This document shows positions 1 through 7,639 of a stretch of 58,206 bases of DNA, in pieces. The notes under the pieces were generated by a model. The model did no database searches. It was not told the DNA's origin and saw only the letters and a program-made list of their open reading frames with translations. Numbering within the stretch: the stretch's first letter is position 1; every line of letters begins with the position of its first letter. This DNA comes from HRBIN16 sp049969495 (GTDB taxonomy: Bacteria > Armatimonadota > HRBIN16), in contig JBMFOT010000013.1 of the NCBI GenBank assembly GCA_049969495.1, forward strand, positions 1-58,206, read 5' to 3'. Position numbers and translations under genes: made by a program.

Positions 1-1005
1 GTAGTGTTCGCCTTCGCGCATGGCGGAATACAGCTCATCGGTTTTGCCATCCTCGATGAGTTTGCGTACCGTCGGCGAACCAACCAGAATTTCCACTGCC
101 GGTAGCCTACCGTTGCCATCCGCACGCAGTACCAGACGCTGCGCCACTGCACAGATCAACGTATTTGCCAGCTGCACGCGCAGAGGCACTCGCTCCTCGG
201 GGGGGAAGCTGTTCAGGATGCGCATGATAGTAGACGGCGCGGACATCGTGTGCAGTGTGGCGATAACCAGATGTCCCAGCTCCGCTGCTGTGAGGGCAAC
301 GCGCATGGTTTCCACGTCCCGCATCTCGCCGATGGCAATCACGTCTGGATTCTGACGCAGTACGCTGCGCAGAGCGGCGGCGAAGGAGGCTGTGTCTGTT
401 CCCACTTCGCGCTGCAAAATCACGCTTCGTTTGTCCTCGAAGACGTATTCTATTGGCTCTTCGATGGTGACAATGTTGGCAGTGCGTGTGCGGTTGATTT
501 CCTCGATCATCGCCGCCATCGTGGTGGACTTGCCGCTGCCGGTGGGCCCGGTGATCAGTATCAAACCCTGTTGTTGAGAAACGAACTCCTTAAAGATGAG
601 CGGCAGGTTGGCTTCCTCGATAGTGGGCGGTTGCAGGGGGATGATGCGCAATGCCGCGCTGATGCTACCCCGTTGTAAGAAGAGGTTGCAGCGCACCCGT
701 GCCATCCCCCCGATGGTAAACACCGTATCGATCTCGGCATGTTGCTCCAGCTGCTGCATCTTTTCGTCTACGTCCAGCGGTTCCACACTCTCATGTGGGT
801 GGGCTGAAGCCAGAAGTGCATCGCGGGCAGCACTGTACAGAATGCTATAAGCCAGCTCGTGACAGTCCAGCGGTGTCAGTGGAGGTAAATCACTTACCAC
901 TACCTTGCCATCAATCCGTAAGACCGGGGCGCTACCCGCCTTGAGGATGACATCCGAAGCACGTCGCAGAATGGCGTATTCCAGTAGATCGTGAATGTTG
1001 TGCAT
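1..1005 (-). CDS. pilT: Type IV pilus retraction ATPase PilT (3' end outside window)
   Basis: Cytoplasmic hexameric ATPase that depolymerises the type IV pilus and powers twitching. 335 codons lie in the window. The family is usually about 350-370 residues, so a short C-terminus is missing at the left edge. Visible motifs are the Walker A GPTGSGKST (about residues 153-161), the Asp box with TIEEPIEYVFEDK, the Walker B region with VIAIGEMRD, and the His box with HLVIATLHT. All are canonical for PilT/PilU and unlike PilB, which carries zinc-binding cysteines. The N-terminal PAS-like region (residues 1-110) is normal. The start is the ATG at 1005. A paralogue (PilU-like) cannot be excluded without the C-terminus. 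Confidence 0.93.
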   Translation of the reverse strand, partial: MHNIHDLLEYAILRRASDVILKAGSAPVLRIDGKVVVSDLPPLTPLDCHELAYSILYSAARDALLASAHPHESVEPLDVDEKMQQLEQHAEIDTVFTIGGMARVRCNLFLQRGSISAALRIIPLQPPTIEEANLPLIFKEFVSQQQGLILITGPTGSGKSTTMAAMIEEINRTRTANIVTIEEPIEYVFEDKRSVILQREVGTDTASFAAALRSVLRQNPDVIAIGEMRDVETMRVALTAAELGHLVIATLHTMSAPSTIMRILNSFPPEERVPLRVQLANTLICAVAQRLVLRADGNGRLPAVEILVGSPTVRKLIEDGKTDELYSAMREGEHY

Positions 1006-1062
1006 GACCCAGTTGTATCCTGCTTAACCAGATATAGGGGCGTCGAAACGGTTCCCTTCTTC

Positions 1063-1068
1063 ATTATA
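1063..1068 (-). promoter_or_regulatory. Probable -10 element for pilT
   Basis: A perfect TATAAT on the minus strand lies about 58 bases upstream of the pilT start. No convincing -35 element is seen at the expected distance, so this is only a candidate. Confidence 0.4.
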
Positions 1069-1340
1069 TCACAACATCCCCTCTTTGCTCGCTGCAGGAA
1101 GTACGGGGGATGTAATGTGCCAAGAGGTCGTTACCAGTCTCCAGCTGCCACGAAGCACTCACCGTGTCCAGCAACACTACTCGACGAGTGTGTCGTCGAG
1201 GTCAAACAACACCGCGTGCGCATTCTGGAAAATGGCGTGCATATCTGCATGATACCAGCCCCAGCCTGAGCAGGAGAAGAGGGTCGGCACAGCGAAACAC
1301 GAACACCTGATCTGTCATTGCGCAAAAGGAGGAACCTACA
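1069..1340. other. Non-coding spacer between pilT and ridA
   Basis: This is the divergent intergenic region. Short open frames run through it on both strands, but none has an SD motif with a recognisable product. The last bases before ridA carry its AAAGGAGG ribosome binding site. No RNA structure or repeat was recognised. Confidence 0.5.
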
Positions 1341-1724
1341 ATGCCCAAACAGGTCATCACCACCGCCGATGCCCCGGCAGCAATCGGGCCCTACTCGCAG
1401 GCGATTCGGGTGGGCAATCTGGTCTTTACATCGGGGCAGATACCGTTGCATCCGCAGACGGGCGAAATCGTCGGTGACACCGCCGCCGAGCAGGCGCGAC
1501 AGGTGCTGCAAAACCTACAGGCGGTACTGCAGGCGGCGGGCGCGTCGTTACAGAACGTGGTTAAAACTACCATCTTCCTGACCGACCTCGCGCAGTTCGC
1601 GGCGGTGAACGCGGTCTACGCCGAGTTCTTCCCGAACGACCCGCCCGCTCGCTCCACCGTGCAGGTGGCCGCTCTGCCGCGCGGGGTGCAGGTGGAGATC
1701 GAGGCGGTGGCGGTGGTCGAGTAG
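1341..1724 (+). CDS. ridA: RidA family reactive imine/enamine deaminase
   Basis: Small cytosolic trimeric enzyme (YjgF/YER057c/UK114 family) that hydrolyses reactive enamines and imines such as 2-aminoacrylate released by PLP enzymes. Its 127 residues are the normal length. The N-terminal AIGPYSQAIRVGNLVFTSGQ block and the C-terminal PARSTVQVAALP block, with the conserved substrate-binding arginine, are both present. An AAAGGAGG SD lies 7 bases before the ATG. It is a single gene, converging on the oxidoreductase with only one base between the two stop codons. Confidence 0.93.
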   Translation: MPKQVITTADAPAAIGPYSQAIRVGNLVFTSGQIPLHPQTGEIVGDTAAEQARQVLQNLQAVLQAAGASLQNVVKTTIFLTDLAQFAAVNAVYAEFFPNDPPARSTVQVAALPRGVQVEIEAVAVVE

Positions 1725-1725
1725 G

Positions 1726-3078
1726 CTATCCCCGCGCCGCCTCGTGCAACAGCTCCATCAGCGTGGGATGAGCGGGATACAGGGACGCTACCATCTCTAC
1801 CGTTGCTCCCAGTGCCATCGCCAGCGCCAGCGGAGCCAGGATATCCGCCGCGTGTGAGCCTGCCGCCGAACCACCCAGCAGTTTGCCGGTGCTTTCCTCC
1901 ACCATCAGCTTCACGAAGCCCTCGGTCTCGCCTAGCAATTGCGCCTTCAGGTTGTCGGCATACTCAGCGCGATGGGTTCTTACCGCTATCCCCTGCTGGC
2001 GCGCTTGTCTCTCGGTCATGCCTACCTGTGCCACCTGCGGCTGGGTGTATACCGCCTCCACCACCAGCTCGGCACGGAAGGGCGGCGTGGGCAATCCCAG
2101 CGCATGTCGCACCGCCACCTGCGCCTGTGCCCAGCCGCGGTTGAGGGTGAAGGGCGGCCCCGCCGCGTCCCCCACTGCGTAGATGTGTGGAATCGGCGAC
2201 TGCAGATACTCGTTCAGGGGTATCCCCTGCGGAGTGGATGGCATTCCCGTCACCTCCATGTTCAACCGCGACAGGTCCGCCCGCCTGCCGATAGCGATGA
2301 AGGCATGGCTACTCTCCAGCGTGCTACCATCCGCCAGCTGCACCTGCACCTCGCTACCGGCTGCGGTAACGCCTTCTACCGGTGAGGAGAGCAGTACCTT
2401 GATGCCCATTTGCCGGAAAGCGTGCTCCAGCAGCTGCGAGGCCTCTTCGTCCGCACGGGGCAGCAGGCGCGGCATATCGGTGACCACCGTCACCTGCGAA
2501 CCCAGCACACGGAACAGGTAGGCAAACTCACTGCCCGTGACGCCGCCGCCGACCATCACCAGATGTTCGGGGAGCGATGGCAGGCTGCTGGCGAAGCGTG
2601 GCGCGAGGATGCGCTTGCCGTCGGGCTTCATGCTGGGAGGGAAGATGGGCACAGAGCCGGTAGCGATGATAGCGACATCGAAGGAAACCTGCTGCTCACC
2701 TTCCTCCGTCTGCACCTTCACCGTATGGGGGCTGACAAACGATGCCACGCCGTGCACCACCTGTACCCCTGCCCGCTGCAGAGCCTGCTTCTGCATTTCG
2801 CCCCACTGGTGCGTGCGCTGACGGATGCGCTCCATCAGGTCAGCGACATTCACTTCGGGCGAGGCAAGCTGTACCCCGCGATACGGTGCATATCGGGCGT
2901 CCAGAACGGTATCCGCCGCCGTCAACAGCACCTTGCTGGGCACAAGGCTATCCCACGTGGTACGTCCGCCAAGCTCGCCCTCGCTGATAAGGGTAACGTC
3001 CGCCCCCAGCTTTGCCGCCTCCACCGCGGCGTGCACCCCTACCGAACCGCCGCCGATGACCAACAGATGTTTGGGCAT
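1726..3078 (-). CDS. FAD-dependent pyridine nucleotide-disulfide oxidoreductase lacking the redox cysteines
   Basis: 450-residue member of the dihydrolipoyl dehydrogenase / mercuric reductase / SthA superfamily. The N-terminal FAD Rossmann motif is VIGGGSVGVHAA. The second NAD(P)-binding site is MVGGGVTGSEFAYLF and the FAD-ribose motif is IYAVGDAAG. A dimerisation domain ends in an HPTLMELLHE block carrying the usual His-Glu pair. The segment that normally reads GGTCLNVGCIPSK is GGRTTWDSLVPSK here, so both catalytic cysteines are absent. The role is therefore unlikely to be a classical disulfide reductase. An NAD(P)H oxidoreductase or transhydrogenase-like role is possible. The start at 3078 is chosen from a GGAGGTGA SD. 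The longer upstream frame runs through a repeat element and is rejected. Confidence 0.85.
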   Translation of the reverse strand: MPKHLLVIGGGSVGVHAAVEAAKLGADVTLISEGELGGRTTWDSLVPSKVLLTAADTVLDARYAPYRGVQLASPEVNVADLMERIRQRTHQWGEMQKQALQRAGVQVVHGVASFVSPHTVKVQTEEGEQQVSFDVAIIATGSVPIFPPSMKPDGKRILAPRFASSLPSLPEHLVMVGGGVTGSEFAYLFRVLGSQVTVVTDMPRLLPRADEEASQLLEHAFRQMGIKVLLSSPVEGVTAAGSEVQVQLADGSTLESSHAFIAIGRRADLSRLNMEVTGMPSTPQGIPLNEYLQSPIPHIYAVGDAAGPPFTLNRGWAQAQVAVRHALGLPTPPFRAELVVEAVYTQPQVAQVGMTERQARQQGIAVRTHRAEYADNLKAQLLGETEGFVKLMVEESTGKLLGGSAAGSHAADILAPLALAMALGATVEMVASLYPAHPTLMELLHEAARG

Positions 3079-3170
3079 TTGCTTCACCTCCAGAGGTTGG
3101 ACTCGGCGAGGAGGGGGAGGGATTCGTATGAGGGTGTTCGATAAATCGGTGGTTGAATGGATAGATAACC

Positions 3171-3250
3171 TAACCCCCTTGCCCCCTTCCCTGTGAGGGA
3201 AGGGGGAACGCCCCCTCTCCTCGTAGGAGAGGGGACGGGGGTGAGGTAAG
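3171..3250. repeat. GC-rich double palindrome (REP-like)
   Basis: Two adjacent hairpins: CCCCCTTCCC/GGGAAGGGGG at 3182-3206 and CCCCTCTCC/GGAGAGGGG at 3212-3234. Related palindromes occur at 7402, 13892, 19500 and 32025. This copy lies between the oxidoreductase start and the small membrane protein gene. The 245 bases from 3079 to 3323 hold nothing else recognised. Confidence 0.75.
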
Positions 3251-3323
3251 ACAAGGGGTAGCAAGAACGCCTCTCTCCTTGCGCTACAACCAACTTCTCA
3301 ACAATTCTCGAACATCCTCAATC

Positions 3324-3527
3324 TCAGGGCCAGTAGTGGTCATAGAAGAGAGTATCGTAAAGAAGTTTGCCCAGCGCGATCACGATGCCGAACACTACCG
3401 CAGCCTGCCGATAGGTGAGCACGCTGGCGGGTAGCATGGGCAAGGGCGCGAACAGCAATAGCCCACCTATCGCGAGTATCAGCAAGCTTGCTCGCAGCAG
3501 CTTTCGCCACCGTTGCGCAACGGTCAT
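3324..3527 (-). CDS. Small two-helix membrane protein of unknown function
   Basis: 67 residues. The N-terminus is positively charged, followed by two predicted transmembrane helices (about residues 12-34 and 38-58) and the tail TLFYDHYWP. It starts 8 bases after the stop of the NYN nuclease gene, so the two are likely co-transcribed. The GAGGCGA before the ATG is a modest SD. No family was recognised. The coupling with the upstream gene is the main reason to accept it as real. Confidence 0.6.
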   Translation of the reverse strand: MTVAQRWRKLLRASLLILAIGGLLLFAPLPMLPASVLTYRQAAVVFGIVIALGKLLYDTLFYDHYWP

Positions 3528-3535
3528 GATTCGCC

Positions 3536-4054
3536 TCAGGCGCGAATAATCTCGCGCTTGACCTCTTCGTCTGCCAGGTCTACGAACTCGTCTGCCTGTC
3601 GGCGCAGTTCGTCGGCTATCATGGGGGAGAGGGTGCGGATAGTGCTGACCACTACCACGCGCACTCCCTTCATCTGCACTGCCTCCACCAGCCGCCGGAA
3701 GTCGCCGTCCCCGCTGAACAGCACCGCGCGGTCAATGTGGTCCGCAAGCAGTAGCATATCGATGGCGAGCTCGATGTCCATATTGCCCTTGATTTCGTAC
3801 TGCCCTGTTGCGGGGTTATAGTAGCGCTTCTGCGGCTTGGTAACCACCGTGTAGCCGTTGTAGTCCAGATAGTCCAGGAAGCTGAGCATCGGGTCGAACT
3901 CGCCTTCCCGACGCGACGCATAGTAGAATGCGCGTAGCAACCTGCCTCCTCGCGAGAAGTAACGCAACAGTTTGCCGAAATCGATGTCCCAACCCAGCTG
4001 CTGCATCGTGTAGGTCAGATTGGGACCGTCAATAAATATCGCAATTCTCTCCAA
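3536..4054 (-). CDS. NYN domain (LabA/DUF88-like) putative RNase
   Basis: 172-residue protein of the PIN-like NYN fold, a family of metal-dependent ribonucleases linked to RNA processing and regulation. Acidic catalytic positions are visible: Asp in IAIFIDGPNLTYT near the N-terminus, the paired acids of MDIELAIDMLLLA, and FSGDGDFRRLVEA. The region VRVVVVSTIRTLSPMIADELR is the typical NYN C-terminal strand-helix. The start is placed at a TTG at 4054 because a strong GGAGGTG SD lies 6-7 bases upstream and the domain begins right there. A longer ATG frame from 4141 adds 29 residues with no conservation. It is followed by the small membrane protein gene. Confidence 0.82.
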   Translation of the reverse strand: MERIAIFIDGPNLTYTMQQLGWDIDFGKLLRYFSRGGRLLRAFYYASRREGEFDPMLSFLDYLDYNGYTVVTKPQKRYYNPATGQYEIKGNMDIELAIDMLLLADHIDRAVLFSGDGDFRRLVEAVQMKGVRVVVVSTIRTLSPMIADELRRQADEFVDLADEEVKREIIRA

Positions 4055-4190
4055 AGGGCGCACCTCCTCTCGCCCGTAAAACCCCTTCTCTGCCCGCCTC
4101 CAGGCGTGCACCTGTTCTGCGTTTTCCTCAGGTGCACGCACAGCTCCTTTGTCGACAACGGTTTTTTCGCCGTTCAGATACCATGCCCCA

Positions 4191-4949
4191 TTACGCGGTC
4201 ACCACCTCTTCCTCTTCGTCCTCTACGGCGGGAAGTGTCTTCAGTATCTCTTCCGCGATGAGTCGCTCGGTAACCGCTTCGTCCCCCACGATTTTGCCGT
4301 CGCGGAAGCGCACAATTCGCTTCGCATGACGAGCGATGTCCCACTCGTGGGTGACCAGCACGATGACCTTGCCCTCATCGTTCAGTTTCTGGAAGATAGC
4401 CATTATCTCTTCACCACGACGGGTGTCCAGGTTCCCCGTGGGCTCGTCCGCCAGGATGACCGCAGGTTCGTTGACCAGTGCCCGCGCGATGGCGACGCGC
4501 TGCTGTTCGCCGCCCGACAGCTCGTTGGGGCGTGAGTTGATGCGGTGTGCCAATCCCACCGCTTCCAGCGCGCGTTTGGCTCGCTCGTGGCGGTCGCGGA
4601 ATCGCCCGTTATACAACAGGGGCAGCTCCACGTTGCGCAGGGCAGTAGCGCGTGGCAACAGGTTGAACTGCTGGAACACAAAGCCTATCTTGCGGTTGCG
4701 TATCTCCGCCAGCTGATTGTCGCTGAGTTTGGCGACCTCGATGCCGTCCAGCTTGTAAGAGCCACTGGTTGGGCGGTCTAGACACCCGATGATGTTCATA
4801 AAAGTGGACTTGCCCGAGCCGGAGGGCCCCATAATCGCCACGAACTCGCCCGGGTACACCTTCAGCGACACCCCGCGCAGGGCGTGTACGTGCGTTTTGC
4901 CCAGAATATAGGTCTTGTGTACATCCTGCACTTCGATAACCGGTGTCAT
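4191..4949 (-). CDS. ABC transporter ATP-binding protein, MacB/LolD type
   Basis: 252-residue ATPase with Walker A GPSGSGKS, Q-loop FVFQQFNLLPR, signature LSGGEQQRVAIARAL and Walker B VILADEPTGNLD. The NLPR/ATALRNVELPLLY region and the LADEPTGNLD motif are characteristic of the MacB/LolD/FtsE branch, which powers lipoprotein extrusion, mechanotransmission or peptide export. No MacB-type permease gene adjoins it, so its partner must be elsewhere. The C-terminus has an unusual acidic tail (EDEEEEVV). Its ATG overlaps the metX stop as ATGA, so it is translationally coupled as the last gene of the NIL-metX operon. Confidence 0.88.
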   Translation of the reverse strand: MTPVIEVQDVHKTYILGKTHVHALRGVSLKVYPGEFVAIMGPSGSGKSTFMNIIGCLDRPTSGSYKLDGIEVAKLSDNQLAEIRNRKIGFVFQQFNLLPRATALRNVELPLLYNGRFRDRHERAKRALEAVGLAHRINSRPNELSGGEQQRVAIARALVNEPAVILADEPTGNLDTRRGEEIMAIFQKLNDEGKVIVLVTHEWDIARHAKRIVRFRDGKIVGDEAVTERLIAEEILKTLPAVEDEEEEVVTA

Positions 4950-6142
4950 TCGCTCTCTTCCTCCAGTTGTTGCATCAGGTGTCGGAGCGGCGGTATCATC
5001 TTGCGATACTCTACAAGGAACGCATCGTGCCCGTAGGCGGAATCCATCTCGAAATACTCCGAACGCTTGCCCAAACGTTTCAGCATCTCGTGGATCTCGC
5101 GCATCACGTAGGGCGGGAAGAGGATGTCGGAACGGATCGAGATGAGCAGCACGCGCGCCTGAATGCGACTGAGCGCCTCTTCCACGCTGGCATAACCGCG
5201 GCTGATGTCGTGCAGGTCCATCGCCTTGGAGAGGTAGAGGTAACTGTTCGCGTCGAAGTCGCGCTTGAGCAGTTTGTCGCCCTCTTCGTGCAGGTATCGC
5301 TCCACGTCGAAGCGGGCGTGCAGGTCGTGCTCCAGCGCGCTCTCTTCGCTGGCAGGCTTGCGCCCGAACACCTGTTGCATAATCTCGTCGGAGAGATAGG
5401 TGATAGTGCCTATCATCCGCGCCAGCGCGAGACCTTGACGTGGCTTCTCGCCGTCCTCGTAGTACTCGCCTTTGCGCCAGTTCGGGTCGAGCATAATCGC
5501 CCGCCTGCCCACCTCGTTGAAGGCGATAGCCTGCGCCGACAGACGCGCACTGCAGGCGATAGGCGCCACCGCGTCCATGTAGTCGGGGTACATGACCGCC
5601 CACTCCAGCGCCTGCATTCCACCCATCGAGCCGCCGGTGACCAGCTTTAACCGCCGAACGCCCAGGTGGTCTAGCAGTACCCGTTGCACCCGCACCATAT
5701 CGCGGATGGTGACGATGGGGAAGCGCAGACCGTAGGGCTTGCCGGTGCGTGGGTCGATGGACGCAGGGCCGGTACTGCCCCGACAGCTGCCCAGCACATT
5801 GGGCGCGATGACACAATACTTCTCGGTGTCGAACACCTTACCCGGACCTATCAGTCCATCCCAGTAGCCGACCGTTCGGTTGTACGGCGCGTATTTGCCT
5901 GCCGCGTGCGAGCTACCGGTTAGACCGTGCAACACCAGAATGGCGTTGTCGCGCGTGGCGTTCAGCTCACCGTACACCTCGTATGCCACGTCCACGCGCG
6001 GCAGGGTCTGCCTGTTCTCCAGCACGAACGGCTCCTCCGGTGAGGCGAAGGTGAAGATGTGCTTCACGATGTTCTCGCCCACCGAGGCGACCGCTTCGTC
6101 TTCCTCCACGGGCAACAAATACGCTGCGGACTCGGTGCTCAT
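4946..6142 (-). CDS. metX: Homoserine O-acetyltransferase
   Basis: 398-residue alpha/beta-hydrolase that acetylates L-homoserine from acetyl-CoA at the entry of methionine synthesis. Recognition rests on VLHGLTGSSHAAG, the nucleophile elbow GGSMGGMQALEWA, the catalytic Asp region ISIRSDILFPP and the final GHDAFLVE with the catalytic His. Length is normal for the family. It is sandwiched between the NIL gene and the ABC ATPase with ATGA overlaps at both ends. A homoserine O-succinyltransferase function is possible, since MetX acyl specificity varies and cannot be read by eye. Confidence 0.9.
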   Translation of the reverse strand: MSTESAAYLLPVEEDEAVASVGENIVKHIFTFASPEEPFVLENRQTLPRVDVAYEVYGELNATRDNAILVLHGLTGSSHAAGKYAPYNRTVGYWDGLIGPGKVFDTEKYCVIAPNVLGSCRGSTGPASIDPRTGKPYGLRFPIVTIRDMVRVQRVLLDHLGVRRLKLVTGGSMGGMQALEWAVMYPDYMDAVAPIACSARLSAQAIAFNEVGRRAIMLDPNWRKGEYYEDGEKPRQGLALARMIGTITYLSDEIMQQVFGRKPASEESALEHDLHARFDVERYLHEEGDKLLKRDFDANSYLYLSKAMDLHDISRGYASVEEALSRIQARVLLISIRSDILFPPYVMREIHEMLKRLGKRSEYFEMDSAYGHDAFLVEYRKMIPPLRHLMQQLEEESE

Positions 6143-6420
6143 CCCACCACCCACTCCTCGGCGCCGTTGACGCCGATGGTGCTGACGGTGATGCCCTGCT
6201 CCTTCAAGAACTCGATGGCGCGACGCAGCTGCGCGGACGAACCCGTGAGCTCCAGAAAGACAAAGCCCCCGATGTGCGGGTCGATGTTTGCCCGGCGGAT
6301 GTTGGGTATCAGGTCGAAGTCTTTCACCAGCCGGTACACGATAGGTTCTTTCACACGCTCCAGCGGGAAGTTGAGCTGGACGCGAATGGTCTCCACCGCC
6401 TCTTGTTGCTCCACAGGCAT
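6139..6420 (-). CDS. NIL domain small protein
   Basis: 93-residue protein consisting essentially of one NIL domain, the ferredoxin-like ligand-binding domain found at the end of methionine-importer ATPases (MetN) and in sulfur-assimilation proteins. The start at 6420 follows an AAGGAGGG SD. The longer frame adds 38 unconserved residues. The position directly before metX, with an ATGA overlap, suggests a role in methionine or sulfur metabolism, perhaps sensing or sulfide transfer. The latter is inference. The 222 bases upstream were scanned for a SAM riboswitch and none was recognised. Confidence 0.78.
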   Translation of the reverse strand: MPVEQQEAVETIRVQLNFPLERVKEPIVYRLVKDFDLIPNIRRANIDPHIGGFVFLELTGSSAQLRRAIEFLKEQGITVSTIGVNGAEEWVVG

Positions 6421-6571
6421 GGATGTACCGCCCTCCTTCAGAATGTAAGACGCAACAACTGCCCCCGCAGTTGCCACCACACTGCGAGTTCGTCTCCTGA
6501 ATCGAGTGTACCCCAATTCTGAGGGAGTTGCCATCGGCGCGAAAACTTAACCGAACCTTCACATAAAACGC

Positions 6572-6599
6572 TTGTGTTTTGTGGCGAGCGTGTTATAAT
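6572..6599 (+). promoter_or_regulatory. Sigma-70-type promoter for PEP-CTERM gene
   Basis: -35 TTGTGT (6572-6577), a 16-base spacer and a perfect -10 TATAAT (6594-6599). The distance to the start codon at 6643 is 43 bases. Confidence 0.7.
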
Positions 6600-6642
6600 T
6601 GAGGCGTAAGCTGAAATTACCGAAAGGAGGAGGGTTTCGTCT

Positions 6643-7371
6643 ATGAGAGGGCGCACTTTGCTGGCAACGGCGATATTACTGGGAGTGGCCATCGCCGCAA
6701 CCGCCCAGATTACTGTCAGCACAGAGGCGTTCAACAACGCCACCGTTCAACCTGCCGGACCTCGCACCGGCAGTGCCGGCAAGAACTTCTTCAACATTGA
6801 AGGCAACAACAACGGTCAGTTCGCCAGCTTTGGGGTGGCGGATTTCAACGCCGCCAACCTGAGCATCGGTCAGCCGGTTGCGGATGTGGTGGGTATCCGG
6901 GTGAAGCTGACCGAGGACCGCGCTGCCTTCAGTGCGGCAGGTGGTATCCGTTTCTGGCTCACCGAGGACACTGCCACCAGTATTAACCCCGGCACCCCGC
7001 CGCCGATAGCGTGGGATGCTTCTGACTTGCCCAATGGGCTGGGTGGGCAGCTGGTGCCTCGCTATGAGCTGGGCACGGGAACCTATACGCCCACTGCGGA
7101 CGGCACGCTGTTTGAGTACACTCTGTCGCTCTCGCCCGCGGCAAAGAGCTATCTCATCAGCCAGTTGAATAGCTCGGGCACCATCCGCCTGATTGTTTCC
7201 CCCGCCGATGATGCGGTGGCTGCCACGTATGCGGGCTATTCGCATAGCACCCTCGCCGGGCCGACGCTGGAGCTGGACCTGGTGCCCGTGCCGGAACCCG
7301 CATCGCTCGTCGCTCTGTTCGTTGGCGTGACTGGGCTGGCAGGGATGGCTGTGCGCAGGAAGAAGGCGTAA
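6643..7371 (+). CDS. PEP-CTERM sorted secreted protein
   Basis: 242 residues. It has a cleavable signal peptide (MRGRTLLATAILLGVAIAATAQ). The roughly 195-residue body is rich in Asn, Gly and Thr, of the beta-sandwich type often seen in surface proteins (one stretch reads VRLTEDRAAF-like with a DNase-like fold not assignable). The C-terminal PEP-CTERM anchor is VPEPASLVALF, followed by a hydrophobic helix and RRKKA. The anchor is the signal for an exosortase (EpsH/XrtA type), which is not encoded in this window. A strong AAAGGAGGAGGG SD precedes the ATG. Molecular function is unknown. A GC-rich palindrome follows the stop. Confidence 0.85.
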   Translation: MRGRTLLATAILLGVAIAATAQITVSTEAFNNATVQPAGPRTGSAGKNFFNIEGNNNGQFASFGVADFNAANLSIGQPVADVVGIRVKLTEDRAAFSAAGGIRFWLTEDTATSINPGTPPPIAWDASDLPNGLGGQLVPRYELGTGTYTPTADGTLFEYTLSLSPAAKSYLISQLNSSGTIRLIVSPADDAVAATYAGYSHSTLAGPTLELDLVPVPEPASLVALFVGVTGLAGMAVRRKKA

Positions 7372-7401
7372 GCGACCGGCGCTGGGAACCTAACCCCCGC
7401 C

Positions 7402-7426
7402 CCCCCTTCCCTCGTAGGGAAGGGGG
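7402..7426. repeat. GC-rich palindrome after PEP-CTERM gene
   Basis: CCCCCTTCCC-TCGTA-GGGAAGGGGG lies 30 bases after the stop at 7371. It is a member of the 3'-end palindrome family and may terminate transcription or protect the mRNA. It has no T-tract. Confidence 0.7.
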
Positions 7427-7584
7427 CGTTTGGTTTGCGGCTCACTCTCCTTGTAGCGGTTCTCACATCCAAAGATAGCTCTTTTGCTGTGTACACGGGA
7501 ACGGCTTTGGTCGCAACCCTATTGCGGTGTCGTTGGGGACAAAAACCAGCAAAATTACGAGGTACCCTTCTGTGGGCTATCATC

Positions 7585-7590
7585 TATAAT
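7585..7590 (+). promoter_or_regulatory. -10 element for second PEP-CTERM gene
   Basis: A perfect TATAAT lies 50 bases before the chosen ATG at 7640. No clear -35 is seen. It lies inside the upstream extension of the open frame, which supports the downstream start. Confidence 0.5.
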
Positions 7591-7639
7591 ATGCTCACAA
7601 GCGTTATATAACTTAGCCCGACAGGAAAGGAGGCTGTAT

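Noticed and set aside
991..1511. Overlapping open frames on both strands between pilT and ridA
   Set aside because: No SD, no recognisable domain, and they overlap the ridA gene or the pilT promoter.
3079..3264. N-terminal extension of the FAD oxidoreductase
   Set aside because: The frame runs through the GC-rich repeat. The clear SD and the FAD motif place the start at 3078.
5800..6562. Long open frames merging metX with NIL or the ABC gene
   Set aside because: The frames extend only because neighbouring coding regions overlap. Family N-termini and SD motifs give the starts used.
6421..6571. SAM riboswitch before the NIL-metX operon
   Set aside because: The region has short GC-rich complementarity but none of the conserved blocks of SAM-I, SAM-II or SAM-IV.
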